NCBI GenBank assembly: GCA_030529425.1
Contig: JAUMWX010000009.1
Location: forward strand, 236-50,487
Direction of reading: 5' to 3'
Source: Tissierellia bacterium
GTDB taxonomy: Bacteria; Bacillota; Clostridia; Tissierellales; Peptoniphilaceae
DNA: 50,252 nucleotides
Shown: in pieces, positions 17,483-26,178 of the stretch
Numbering within the stretch: position 1 is the stretch's first letter
Layout of the letters: the number at the start of each line of letters is the position of its first letter
The notes under the pieces: generated by a model
The model's input: only the letters and a program-made list of their open reading frames with translations
Databases searched by the model: none
Told to the model about the DNA's origin: nothing
Position numbers and translations under genes: made by a program

Positions 17483-18580
17483 ATGAAATTAGGTATAGTT
17501 GGATTGCCAAATGTTGGAAAATCTACGCTTTTCAATGCAATTACTAAGGCCGGTGCCGAATCGGCAAACTATCCGTTCACAACCATTGAACCCAATGTGG
17601 GCCTGGTTGATGTTCCGGATAAAAGACTTGAAGTATTAAGCGAATACAATAAATCAAAAAAAATTGTTCCCGCATTCATTGAATTCTACGACATAGCCGG
17701 TCTTGTTCGCGGAGCCAGCAAAGGTGAGGGTCTTGGAAATAAATTCTTGGCAAATATCAGAGAATCTGAAGCTATAGTTGAAGTCTTAAGATGTTTTGAG
17801 GATGGAAACATAACTCATGTCGACGGAAATGTGGATCCGATTCGCGACATTGAAACAATAAACTTGGAGCTTATACTGTCTGATATGGAAATGATTGAAA
17901 GAGCACTTGAAAAAGCAAGAAAATCTCTAAAGGGAAATAAAAATATGGCTTTAGAAGTTGGAACTTTGGAAAAAGTTTTGGCAGTCCTTTCAGAAGGTAA
18001 AAGTGCAAGAATTTTGGATTTGAATGATGAGGAAAAGAAAATTCTTAAATCCTATAGCCTGCTTTCTTCCAAGCCTATTATTTATGTTGCCAATGTTTCT
18101 GAAGACGAAGCCGCAACCGAAGGAAAAGACAATCCCTGGATTAAAAAAATCAGAGATTTTGCAGAGACAGAAAACGCAAAAGTTGTAGTAATTTCGGCAC
18201 AAATAGAAGCTGAAATATCAACTTTGGACGAAGAAGAAAAATCTGAATATTTGTCAATGATGGGCCTTGAAACCTCCGGTCTTGATAAATTGATAGTTGC
18301 AAGCTATGATCTTTTGGGGCTTATTTCTTTCATAACTACGGGAGAAATGGAAACCAGAGCTTGGACTATCAAAAAAAATACGAAAGCTGTTGATGCCGCA
18401 GGTAAAATCCATTCCGATATCGCGAGAGGTTTTATCAGAGCGGAAGTTATCTCTTACGATGACCTTGTTGCCAATGAGGGTTCAATGGTAAAAGCAAAAG
18501 AAAAAGGACAGGTTAGACTTGAAGGAAAAGAGTATATAATGCAAGATGGTGATGTAGTACATTTTAGATTTAATGTATAA
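17483..18580 (+). CDS. ychF: Ribosome-binding ATPase YchF/OLA1
   Basis: Obg-family P-loop NTPase that binds ribosomes and is linked to stress responses. 365 residues, standard length. G1 is GLPNVGKST (residues about 7-15). G3 is in the FYDIAGLVRGASKGEGLGNKF block. The fourth motif reads NVSE rather than NKxD, the change that gives this family its ATP preference. A helical coiled-coil insert lies at about 130-165. The C-terminal TGS domain ends in GQVRLEGKEYIMQDGDVVHFRFNV. It has its own consensus promoter and a hairpin terminator, so it is monocistronic. It is one of only two real plus-strand genes in the window. Confidence 0.97.
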   Translation: MKLGIVGLPNVGKSTLFNAITKAGAESANYPFTTIEPNVGLVDVPDKRLEVLSEYNKSKKIVPAFIEFYDIAGLVRGASKGEGLGNKFLANIRESEAIVEVLRCFEDGNITHVDGNVDPIRDIETINLELILSDMEMIERALEKARKSLKGNKNMALEVGTLEKVLAVLSEGKSARILDLNDEEKKILKSYSLLSSKPIIYVANVSEDEAATEGKDNPWIKKIRDFAETENAKVVVISAQIEAEISTLDEEEKSEYLSMMGLETSGLDKLIVASYDLLGLISFITTGEMETRAWTIKKNTKAVDAAGKIHSDIARGFIRAEVISYDDLVANEGSMVKAKEKGQVRLEGKEYIMQDGDVVHFRFNV

Positions 18581-18611
18581 TCATAATAACAATATTTCCA
18601 TCAAAACAAAA

Positions 18612-18656
18612 AATGGCAAAGTTTCGGAATAAAATATTTTCCGATACTCTGCCATT
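18612..18656. terminator. Terminator hairpin after ychF
   Basis: AATGGCAAAGTTTCGGAA pairs with TTCCGATACTCTGCCATT (18 pairs with two mismatches) around a nine-base loop. The plus side is followed by AACATTTTG, while the other flank is A-rich, which gives a T run on the minus strand. It may work in both directions. Confidence 0.65.
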
Positions 18657-18698
18657 AACATTTTGAATACTTTCACTCACATTAAATTAACTCTTTTT

Positions 18699-18716
18699 TG
18701 AATAAGAGCTTATTCA
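18699..18716. promoter_or_regulatory. Operator-like inverted repeat upstream of the unknown membrane protein
   Basis: TGAATAAG-AG-CTTATTCA: two exact 8-bp arms with a two-base centre, too tight for a stable RNA hairpin, so a protein site is more likely. It lies about 60 bases before the start at 18775. It overlaps the -35 region of a weak candidate promoter whose -10 is TAGAAT near 18736-18741. Confidence 0.4.
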
Positions 18717-18774
18717 TGCTTTTTATTACTCTTATAGAATGAATATACTCACTTTTATAACATTGGGGGAACAT

Positions 18775-19665
18775 ATGTACTACAACAATAAAAAATTAAC
18801 CAAAGATCCGCTGAATGTCGCAAAAAAATTTCTTGATAATTTCTCAAATAATCCGGAATATAAAGAACTTACAAATTACACAGGAATGCTATTTACAGAA
18901 ATACTGTCATCCCCTCTTCCAAAATATATGAGAGGCTCAAAATATAATAGAATAAAAAGATATGCAATTCTAGTCTTTTCACAAGAAGGGATTATGGTTT
19001 TGAGTTATCCTGAGGATTTGAACGAGGTAGACAAATTTGTGCCTATTTTTTCTTATCAAATTCAAGCTGTTAGAATAAATAATAATAGTCTTCTAATCCA
19101 AATGATTAATGGTGAACTTTACAAATTGAGTATAGTATCCGAAAATTCTTTTTTAGGATATTTTGAACCTTTTTTGGAAAAAAATATGGATAACAATATC
19201 AAAACAAAAAATAAATTAATCACTTTGTCCTTTGTTTTTGTCTTAATAATAGCCTCTTTTTTAAGCTTTAATATATTTAAGTCATTGGGGTTTTCAGAGA
19301 TACTCGCAACGATATCGGGTATTATAGGAGTTCCCGTTTTATTTATTTCATTATTTTTTCTGACATTTATTTTAAAGGATTTAAAATTTAATAAAGAACT
19401 CAAATCGATAAATAAAGAATATTCAGGAAAGAGCAAAAAATTATACTATTCCAAACTCAGAGAAATTAAAAATGTACCTAAAACTGAAGACGGAATTGAT
19501 AAATTTAATCTGATTTTGGCACAGACCGCAGTAGAAAATAAACAATTGGATGAAGCAAAATTCTACTTTTACAAGATATTTCCGGCAGCGTCAAATTATT
19601 CCTTGAATAAAAACCTTGTAAAACTTAAGTATGAAATTAATAAACTTGAAAAGAGCTCAAAATAG
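18775..19665 (+). CDS. Unknown two-TM membrane protein
   Basis: 296 residues, not recognised. Residues 1-135 look cytosolic and include a beta-rich stretch (ILVFSQEGIMVLSYPEDL to YKLSIVSENSFLGYF) reminiscent of a PH-like or membrane-sensor fold. Two hydrophobic helices follow: LITLSFVFVLIIASFLSFNIF, then GIIGVPVLFISLFFLTFIL. The last 85 residues are charged and helical, with a TPR-like pair (LAQTAVENKQLDEAKFYFYKIFP). I chose ATG 18775 because GGGGGA stands four bases before it; the ATG at 18739 has no ribosome site. It is flanked by terminators on both sides, so monocistronic. Function unknown. Confidence 0.75.
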   Translation: MYYNNKKLTKDPLNVAKKFLDNFSNNPEYKELTNYTGMLFTEILSSPLPKYMRGSKYNRIKRYAILVFSQEGIMVLSYPEDLNEVDKFVPIFSYQIQAVRINNNSLLIQMINGELYKLSIVSENSFLGYFEPFLEKNMDNNIKTKNKLITLSFVFVLIIASFLSFNIFKSLGFSEILATISGIIGVPVLFISLFFLTFILKDLKFNKELKSINKEYSGKSKKLYYSKLREIKNVPKTEDGIDKFNLILAQTAVENKQLDEAKFYFYKIFPAASNYSLNKNLVKLKYEINKLEKSSK

Positions 19666-19677
19666 TGAGCTCTTTTT
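19649..19677 (+). terminator. Terminator overlapping the stop codon of the unknown membrane protein
   Basis: AAAAGAGCTC (19649-19658) pairs with GAGCTCTTTT (19667-19676); the TAG stop lies in the loop. Five T end the stem. The reverse strand also ends in TTTT, so it may help stop transcripts from both sides. Confidence 0.8.
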
Positions 19678-19720
19678 CGTTTTAAATAAATTTGTTATAT
19701 TGGACATTTTATTTACGACT

Positions 19721-21439
19721 CTAGTAAACATAACTTTCAGTCAGTTCCGACTTTCTTACCATAGACCTGTAAATGTCTGAATCCCTCAAAACTTCTTCAT
19801 GACTTCCTTCACTGTCAATTTTTCCATTGTTCATGACGATTATTTTATTGGCCTTTTCAATAGATTTAAGTCTATGAGAAATAATGATAACCGTTTTATT
19901 TGTGATTAATTTATTGATACTGTTTTGTATCTCTTTTTCATTTTCCACATCTATGGAAGCCGATATCTCGTCCAACAATATTATAGGAGAATCTTTTAGA
20001 AAAGCTCTTGCTATAGATATTCTTTGTCTTTCTCCTCCCGATAATTTGGATCCGTTTTCACCAATTACAGTATTATACCCGTCGGGAAGTTTTTCGATAA
20101 TTTTATCAACATTTGCGAGTTTTGCGGCATTTATAACTTCCTCATCAGTAGCATTTTTCCTACCTACTCTAATATTTTCAAGAACCGAATTATTAAATAA
20201 TTCCACATCCTGAAATACTATTGATATATTCTTAAAAAGCGTATTTGTGCTGATATTTTTGATATCTTTTCCGCCAATTGTTATGGAGCCTTCGTCATAA
20301 TCATAAAGTCTTGATATCAATCTGAGAACAGTCGTTTTTCCACAACCTGAAGGACCTACAATTGCCGTAACTTCATTTTGTTTTGCCGTAAATGTTACAT
20401 CTCCGAGCACCTTGTTTTCACCATAAGAGAAACTTACATTTTTCAGTGAAACTTCAAAATTGTCAATGTCATCGTCCATCCCCTTTTGAATCTGCTCATC
20501 TTGAAGATCCCTTATTCTTCTGAAACTATCTTCAAAAAAGAACATCGTTAACAAATACTCGTTTAATGCTGCATATTGAGAAGAAATCGTTGTTGCAGCC
20601 ATAAGATATCCAACATAATATAGTATATTTAGTCTACCGTTACTAAATTCAACAGCACCTACTATCGCGGTAATTACCGGAGCAAGATAAGGCAAAATAC
20701 CTATGAAAAAGCTTGATATCGCCATTCTAAACTCGGCTAAAATGTGTATCTTTTCAGTTTCTTCAATTTTCTTTGAAACATCTTTTTCCACCTCTTTCTG
20801 AAGTGAATAGCTTTTAATCTCCTGCTGTAATTCAAATGCTTCTTGGAATGCATTGGAGTTGTCAAGCAACCTGTTATAATATTTGGATATATGTTTCATC
20901 TGAGATTTTCTCGATAAAAACACTATTGCTATAGTAAGCCATATCGGAAATGTTACACAAATTCCCAAAATAGGGTTATTAACAATTAATGCAATTGTAA
21001 CGATGATGAAAAAATATAGAAATCCCAAACTTTGTGGAATAGCATGAGACATGGTAATCTCAATATTATTCACATCCATCATGACTGTTTGCGACAAGTC
21101 TGAAAGATTATGCTTCGAAAAGTATGAAAGAGGAAGTTCCCTTAATTTATTTGCAATGTTTACTCTCAAATCAACACTTTCCTGAAATGTCACATCATAT
21201 GTTTGAGTGTATTCCCTCTCCAATACAATATACATGACTACAACTATTAATGCTAAAATTCCCATATATACCGTAAGAGATTTTAAATGTCCGTTTTGAT
21301 AATCATTTAAAAACATAAATACCAGAACTGGAGGTAGTGTAAAACTTATATACTTAAGAAATGAACGCCTGGAGGCTTTAAATATATTTTTTATACCTTT
21401 GTCGGTTAATCCGAAATACTTCTGAATCTTAGTTTTCAT
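19721..21439 (-). CDS. ABC half-transporter (exporter-type TMD-NBD), second of a pair
   Basis: 572 residues: six-helix membrane domain (about 15-310) fused to an ATPase domain. P-loop GPSGCGKTT, signature LSGGERQRISIARAF, Walker B PIILLDEISASID and switch His in IISHRL are all intact. It likely forms a heterodimer with the product of the gene just upstream. Start set at ATG 21439 (GGAGG seven bases before, 11-base overlap with the partner); an in-frame ATG at 21466 is less well served. This is the last gene of the five-gene ECF module. Such ABC pairs regularly accompany Trep_Strep-type S components and probably act on the same substrate, which is unidentified. Confidence 0.9.
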   Translation of the reverse strand: MKTKIQKYFGLTDKGIKNIFKASRRSFLKYISFTLPPVLVFMFLNDYQNGHLKSLTVYMGILALIVVVMYIVLEREYTQTYDVTFQESVDLRVNIANKLRELPLSYFSKHNLSDLSQTVMMDVNNIEITMSHAIPQSLGFLYFFIIVTIALIVNNPILGICVTFPIWLTIAIVFLSRKSQMKHISKYYNRLLDNSNAFQEAFELQQEIKSYSLQKEVEKDVSKKIEETEKIHILAEFRMAISSFFIGILPYLAPVITAIVGAVEFSNGRLNILYYVGYLMAATTISSQYAALNEYLLTMFFFEDSFRRIRDLQDEQIQKGMDDDIDNFEVSLKNVSFSYGENKVLGDVTFTAKQNEVTAIVGPSGCGKTTVLRLISRLYDYDEGSITIGGKDIKNISTNTLFKNISIVFQDVELFNNSVLENIRVGRKNATDEEVINAAKLANVDKIIEKLPDGYNTVIGENGSKLSGGERQRISIARAFLKDSPIILLDEISASIDVENEKEIQNSINKLITNKTVIIISHRLKSIEKANKIIVMNNGKIDSEGSHEEVLRDSDIYRSMVRKSELTESYVY

Positions 21440-23180
21440 TTTGTAACCTCCATTCATTTGCCTCATTAAACAGTCTTTGAGATTGACTGTACTTAGTTTC
21501 TTTTTCCATCAACTCATCATGATTTCCTCTTTCAATAACCTTTCCTTCATCAATTATAAGTATTTCATCAACATTCCTTATACTTGACAATCTGTGAGCA
21601 ATCATAATTACAGTCTTATTTTCCATTAATTTTGAAAATGCCTGTTGCATTTCATACTCGTTTTCAGGATCACTTGCCGCACTTGCTTCATCCAGGATAA
21701 TAATCGGAGCATCTTTCAAAATTGCTCTTGCTATTGCTATTCTTTGAATTTCTCCACCTGAAAGATGTACACCTTTAGAACCTATAATTGTATTTTCCCT
21801 ATCCTCAAATTTATCTATAATGCTTTTGCACATTGCCAATTCCAAAGCTTTCATAATATCTTCATGGGAACTGTCCGGTTTTCCGATTTTTACATTTTCA
21901 TATATGCTGGTTTTGAACAACTTTGCATTTTGAAATACAAATGCAATGTTTTTTTCCAAAGCTTTTCCGCTATACTCTTTTATATCTATCCCACCGATTT
22001 TTATTTTTCCATCTGTTACGGGATAAAATCCGGAAATAAGCTTGGCTATTGTAGATTTTCCGCTACCTGAACTTCCGACAAATGCATATTTTCTATTTTC
22101 ATCCAATTTTAGATTAAAATTTTCCAGAACCAATGATTCATTGTCATATCCAAAAGATACATCTTCAAATTCAATATTGTAGTTTTCCATTTTTTCTATG
22201 TTTCCGTTGGAAAGTTTATTTTTTTCCATTTCTGAAAACACACCTTCAAGCTTGTCAATTGCATCTTTTGCCAATGTATAATTTTTACTGAAAAACATAA
22301 TTTTCATAAACGCGTTAAATAACAAACCTGAAAAAGTCATGAAAAATACAACCAAACTTATGACTTCCCCCGACGATGTGCTTAATTTTATATACCTCAT
22401 TGCAACAGTTATAATAAGAGCACCAAAACTCATCATTCCTGCCTGAAAGATGATAAAAGGTTTTTTTGAATACTGACATTGCTTATTCACTACATCAGAG
22501 TACTTAACAATTGATCTGTATAATTTCTCAAAAGATTCCAGGTATACTCCAAATACTTTTATAACTTGTATCCCTCTTACATATTCCACAGTTTCTGAAT
22601 TTATATCTTCAAGAGCCGATAAGTATTCCTTCATCATTTCGTTGTTGGAATACATTCTCTTAAAACAGATAATTGAGAATACAACTGCTCCGACAATAAT
22701 TAATCCCACATAAATATTCGCTATAAAAGATAGCAGCAAAAGGCAGATTGGAAACAGCAGCGCATTTACCGAATCGGGTAACATATGTGCTATGATAGTA
22801 TGAGTATTTGCAGAATTGTCATCAATAATTTTTCTTGTTCTTCCCGAAGAGTTCAGGTCAAAAAATGAGAATGAGGCATTCAGTAAATGATAAAGCCCGT
22901 TCTTTTTCATATTTGTCTCAACCCTGAACGCAAATAAATGGCTGCATATTAATGATAACAAATAAAATGCCGCATAAATGACGGTTGCTCCCAAAATTGT
23001 ATATGAAATTTCTCTAATCTTTGAAATATCGGCTCCACCGGTTATTTCCTTCAATATCTGCCAAAAATAGTAATATGGTACAAATGAAAGTATTGTAGAT
23101 ATCGCTGAAAAAAGCAGAGATAAAAACATATATATTCGCTTTTCCTTGGCATATCGGAAAAGCCTTTCAAATAAGGTCAT
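21429..23180 (-). CDS. ABC half-transporter (exporter-type TMD-NBD), first of a pair
   Basis: 583 residues, with six membrane helices (residues about 15-300) and a C-terminal ATPase. P-loop GSSGSGKST, Q-loop region FVFQNAKLF, signature LSGGEIQRIAIARAI, Walker B PIIILDEASAASD and switch His IAHRL are complete, so both sites of the presumed heterodimer could hydrolyse ATP. The ATG is one base after the S-component stop, and its AAGGAG ribosome site lies inside that gene. The architecture is that of exporters, but related pairs (IrtAB/YbtPQ type) import metal chelates, so the direction is open. Confidence 0.9.
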   Translation of the reverse strand: MTLFERLFRYAKEKRIYMFLSLLFSAISTILSFVPYYYFWQILKEITGGADISKIREISYTILGATVIYAAFYLLSLICSHLFAFRVETNMKKNGLYHLLNASFSFFDLNSSGRTRKIIDDNSANTHTIIAHMLPDSVNALLFPICLLLLSFIANIYVGLIIVGAVVFSIICFKRMYSNNEMMKEYLSALEDINSETVEYVRGIQVIKVFGVYLESFEKLYRSIVKYSDVVNKQCQYSKKPFIIFQAGMMSFGALIITVAMRYIKLSTSSGEVISLVVFFMTFSGLLFNAFMKIMFFSKNYTLAKDAIDKLEGVFSEMEKNKLSNGNIEKMENYNIEFEDVSFGYDNESLVLENFNLKLDENRKYAFVGSSGSGKSTIAKLISGFYPVTDGKIKIGGIDIKEYSGKALEKNIAFVFQNAKLFKTSIYENVKIGKPDSSHEDIMKALELAMCKSIIDKFEDRENTIIGSKGVHLSGGEIQRIAIARAILKDAPIIILDEASAASDPENEYEMQQAFSKLMENKTVIMIAHRLSSIRNVDEILIIDEGKVIERGNHDELMEKETKYSQSQRLFNEANEWRLQNEN

Positions 23181-23181
23181 T

Positions 23182-23769
23182 TTATTTCTCCTTAAAATGT
23201 TTCGTTAAAATTAAGTATCCTATATAAACACCGATAATTGATAAAACAAAGACTATTATTGTAGAAATAATCCCCCATTGTCCGGATGTGTATTTTATCA
23301 TATTGTCCATATCTTCGGCTGTTTGTCCTCTTTTTATCCATTCTTCCTTGTATCTTTCAACGAAAAATAACGACGGTATAATGGAGCCCCATGCCTGACC
23401 TACATTTATTATTCCCGCGGCCAATGCGATTTTACCTACTCCTGTTTTATTTGATCTCGATGCGATTAAATCTGCAATAATCGCCATTACTGTAGATGAA
23501 ATTACCCACGGTATATATCCGGCTCCCATAAGGGCGAAAATACCCATCAACAAAAGTGTCATTATTGTGAACTGCCACATTTTTCCAACTTTTCTAACCA
23601 TAAAATAAATAATGGTTCCCGTTAATAAACCTGCAATCCCCGGACTTATTGCATGCCCGAAAGCTCCCAATGGAGTTATCACCATCATTGTTACAAAATA
23701 AAGTATTAGATAAACTGCCGTAAGTAGAGCTATTAATAAAATATCTTTGGTTTTTAATTTATTGTTCAT
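23182..23769 (-). CDS. ECF transporter S component, Trep_Strep/MptD type
   Basis: 195-residue integral membrane protein with five to six helices; it captures the substrate and docks on the EcfT/ATPase energising module encoded directly upstream. The N-terminus KTKDILLIALLTAVYLIL and the small-residue-rich helix AISPGIAGLLTGTIIYFMV fit the Trep_Strep (MptD) S-component family. Start set at ATG 23769: GGAG eight bases upstream and an 11-base overlap with the ATPase gene. An earlier ATG at 23790 lacks a ribosome site. The substrate of this family is mostly unassigned; some homologous clusters have been linked to haem or metal-chelate uptake, which I cannot test here. Confidence 0.85.
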   Translation of the reverse strand: MNNKLKTKDILLIALLTAVYLILYFVTMMVITPLGAFGHAISPGIAGLLTGTIIYFMVRKVGKMWQFTIMTLLLMGIFALMGAGYIPWVISSTVMAIIADLIASRSNKTGVGKIALAAGIINVGQAWGSIIPSLFFVERYKEEWIKRGQTAEDMDNMIKYTSGQWGIISTIIVFVLSIIGVYIGYLILTKHFKEK

Positions 23770-25174
23770 AACTTTTCTCCATTTCTTCATAAATTTTATT
23801 TAATCTTGGTATATTGTCTTTACTTAAGTAGAATTCATCTTCTATTTTTGAATCCTTAATATAGATAATTTTATCCGTACATTTTCTTATAAATTCATAG
23901 TCATGTGATATTATCAATATAATTCTGTCTTTTTTTAAAGTGTTAACCATCTCTATAACTCTTTTCATGGAGTTTTTATCCAAACCGCTTGTGGGTTCAT
24001 CCAAAACAATTACATTATTATCACTCACAAGACTTATCGCCATCTGCAATCTCTGTTTTTCCCCGCCCGACAAGGTTTGAGGATGATTATCTTTCAATTT
24101 CAGTAAATCCAACAATTTCAGTGCATCATTGTTTTTCTCCTCATTTTTCTGAGTTATTTCCAGTTCCTTAATACAGGATGAACCGAATAACTGAAAGTCC
24201 GCTTCCTGCATTATATAAAGTGCTCCTTCCGCTCCTTTTACCTTACCTTTCTCAGGTTTTATCAAACCTGAAACAAGCTTTGCAAGGGTGGTTTTTCCGG
24301 CACCGTTGATTCCTATGATAGTGCTTACCTCGTTCATTTTGAATGAGACAGATATGTCTTTCAGTATATCCTTATAACTTAAACTCTCTATCTTCAGTCC
24401 CTCAACATCCGACTCCACCACATTTTTCTCACAGAATTCGTGAGAAAATAAATCAAAAACCCTCCTTCCATAATCATAATTAATAAATTCCTCTTCGGAA
24501 TTAAACTCTATAACAATTCCTTTTTCAATTAGAAGAACCTTATCTATTATCCCCTTAAGATAAAAGCATCGATGATCGGAGACGATTATCGTTTTTCCCT
24601 TTTTCTTAAGCGATTCTATTTCCCTCTTCAATCTCATGGAATTTCCATAATCCAAATTTGCTGACGGTTCATCAAATATTATGACCTCAGGATCCATAAT
24701 AAGTGCCGTTGTCAATGCCAAAAGTTGTCTTTCTCCCGATGAGATATTAAAAATTTCTCTGTTGAGTAATTTTTGCAAATTAAATTCCTCAACTATTTTT
24801 CCAAGCCTCTTTTCCATCTCTTCATAAGAAAAACCATAATTTTCCATCTCAAAAACCAACTCGGAAGTCGTATTAGTTGTAAAGAATTGGCTTCTCGGAT
24901 TCTGAAAAACATTTCCTAAAATAAGGCTTCTTTCATATATCTTTAAATTTTCTTTGCCCTTTATTGATAAAGAACCCTTTAAATCACCTTCTACAACCTC
25001 AGGAATAATTCCGTTAATTATATTCAAAAGAGTACTCTTGCCCGAACCGCTATCTCCCACTAAAAACACGACTTCTCCCTTGTTAATGGTAAAATTGACA
25101 TTTTTCAGAGCCTCTTTTTCGCAATCTGAATATGTGAATGATATATTATTTGCTTCTATTATTTTCTCAATCAT
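23759..25174 (-). CDS. ECF transporter ATPase, two ABC domains fused
   Basis: 471 residues with two complete nucleotide-binding domains. Domain 1 (about 1-235): P-loop GDSGSGKSTLL, signature ISSGERQLLAL, Walker B VIIFDEPSANLD. Domain 2 (about 255-465): P-loop GINGAGKTTLA, signature LSGGEKQRLQM, Walker B VIVLDEPTSGLD, switch His IISHDYEF. This is the EcfA-EcfA' pair as one chain. The start overlaps the EcfT stop as ATGA. A dedicated ATPase in the same operon as the S component marks this as a group I ECF system. Confidence 0.93.
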   Translation of the reverse strand: MIEKIIEANNISFTYSDCEKEALKNVNFTINKGEVVFLVGDSGSGKSTLLNIINGIIPEVVEGDLKGSLSIKGKENLKIYERSLILGNVFQNPRSQFFTTNTTSELVFEMENYGFSYEEMEKRLGKIVEEFNLQKLLNREIFNISSGERQLLALTTALIMDPEVIIFDEPSANLDYGNSMRLKREIESLKKKGKTIIVSDHRCFYLKGIIDKVLLIEKGIVIEFNSEEEFINYDYGRRVFDLFSHEFCEKNVVESDVEGLKIESLSYKDILKDISVSFKMNEVSTIIGINGAGKTTLAKLVSGLIKPEKGKVKGAEGALYIMQEADFQLFGSSCIKELEITQKNEEKNNDALKLLDLLKLKDNHPQTLSGGEKQRLQMAISLVSDNNVIVLDEPTSGLDKNSMKRVIEMVNTLKKDRIILIISHDYEFIRKCTDKIIYIKDSKIEDEFYLSKDNIPRLNKIYEEMEKSYEQ

Positions 25175-25872
25175 ATTAATTTCCCTATAGTTAATATTTG
25201 TCCTAATATAAAAATGATAAATACTGAATAATCAAAGGCAGAAAAACCCTTCACAAAATAACTGCTTCTTTTATTGGGCGAATTGATTCCCTTTGTAAGT
25301 CCGGCTGCCGTAAGTTCACTGCTTAAATTCAAACATCTGAAAAGTTGAGGAACGATTAAATACTCAAATGTTTGAATCGGTTTTTTGAAAGAAAACTTAA
25401 CACCTCTAATATGCATTGCTTCCTTGATGATGCCAAATTCTTTTTTGAATGTCGGAATATACCTGAGAGTAACAGTTATTCCGATAACAAATATTTTCGG
25501 AAGTTTCAATTTTTCCAAACTAGACAATATTTCCGAAGAATTATACTCGGTAATCAATAGATACGCTAATATCATACAAGGCAAAAACAAAATGGACATC
25601 TTAAACATCATAACCAGTACCTGAATATTTAAGTACACTGCGGTAATAAAATAAGCTCCCCAAAAAGATAAAATAAAAATACAGGCTTTTAGAAAACTTT
25701 TGAATGTTCCAGCAACAAGTAAAATGACCATGGAAAACAACAATGTAAAAACAATAGTTTTATCCGACGGAAAAAACATGCTGATCAAAGGAATAAATGC
25801 ATTAATTAATATCAATGTAAGCGGATTAAGTCTATTTCTTATTTTTTTATCGTCCGAATTTTTGAAGTACAA
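25171..25872 (-). CDS. ecfT: ECF transporter transmembrane component T (TTG start)
   Basis: 233-residue CbiQ/EcfT-family membrane protein that couples the double ATPase to the S component. Four to five hydrophobic helices occupy residues about 15-130, followed by the cytosolic coupling helices. The two Ala-Arg-Gly-type ATPase-contact motifs appear as MHIRGVKF and, degenerate, as AAGLTKGIN. Translation starts at TTG 25872 downstream of GGAGATG; no in-frame ATG or GTG is better placed. It is the first gene of the five-gene unit, preceded by a promoter and a 12-bp palindrome. Confidence 0.9.
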   Translation of the reverse strand: MYFKNSDDKKIRNRLNPLTLILINAFIPLISMFFPSDKTIVFTLLFSMVILLVAGTFKSFLKACIFILSFWGAYFITAVYLNIQVLVMMFKMSILFLPCMILAYLLITEYNSSEILSSLEKLKLPKIFVIGITVTLRYIPTFKKEFGIIKEAMHIRGVKFSFKKPIQTFEYLIVPQLFRCLNLSSELTAAGLTKGINSPNKRSSYFVKGFSAFDYSVFIIFILGQILTIGKLI

Positions 25873-25898
25873 CTTTTATCATCTCCTTTATAGCTTTC

Positions 25899-25910
25899 GA
25901 CAAATTTGTC
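25899..25910. promoter_or_regulatory. Perfect 12-bp palindrome, probable operator of the ECF operon
   Basis: GACAAATTTGTC is self-complementary and lies 12 bases downstream of the -10 box at 25923-25928, at about +5, a repressor position. With no spacer it cannot form an RNA hairpin. No regulator gene is encoded in the cluster; TetR-like regulators often accompany such modules elsewhere. Confidence 0.5.
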
Positions 25911-25922
25911 AGTATATTAATT

Positions 25923-25952
25923 ATTCTATCCTTTAAGATTCTTAAATGTCAA
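25923..25952 (-). promoter_or_regulatory. Promoter of the ECF operon
   Basis: TTGACA (25952-25947), an 18-base spacer and TAGAAT (25928-25923) on the minus strand. The rest of the 25873-26178 gap is AT-rich and holds only this promoter, the palindrome and the etfA terminator. Confidence 0.65.
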
Positions 25953-26123
25953 TAATGAACTATCACGATTAGACTAAATATTGTTTTACTTTTTCTTTTT
26001 CATTATTTATATCATTGGTTTAAATTCCTTCTGACAGGCTTATATAAATATAATTTTTCTCCATTATATTTTTTACTATATATAGAATTTTTCATTCAAA
26101 TTATCCAATTAATTAAATTAAAA

Positions 26124-26163
26124 CAAAAAAAAATAGGAACCCATTACATAAATGAGTTCCTAT
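26124..26163 (-). terminator. Strong terminator after etfA
   Basis: ATAGGAACTCATT pairs with AATGGGTTCCTAT (13 pairs, one T-G) around a five-base loop, followed by nine T (26132-26124). It ends the coaT-to-etfA cluster. Confidence 0.92.
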
Positions 26164-26178
26164 AAAATACAAAATTTA

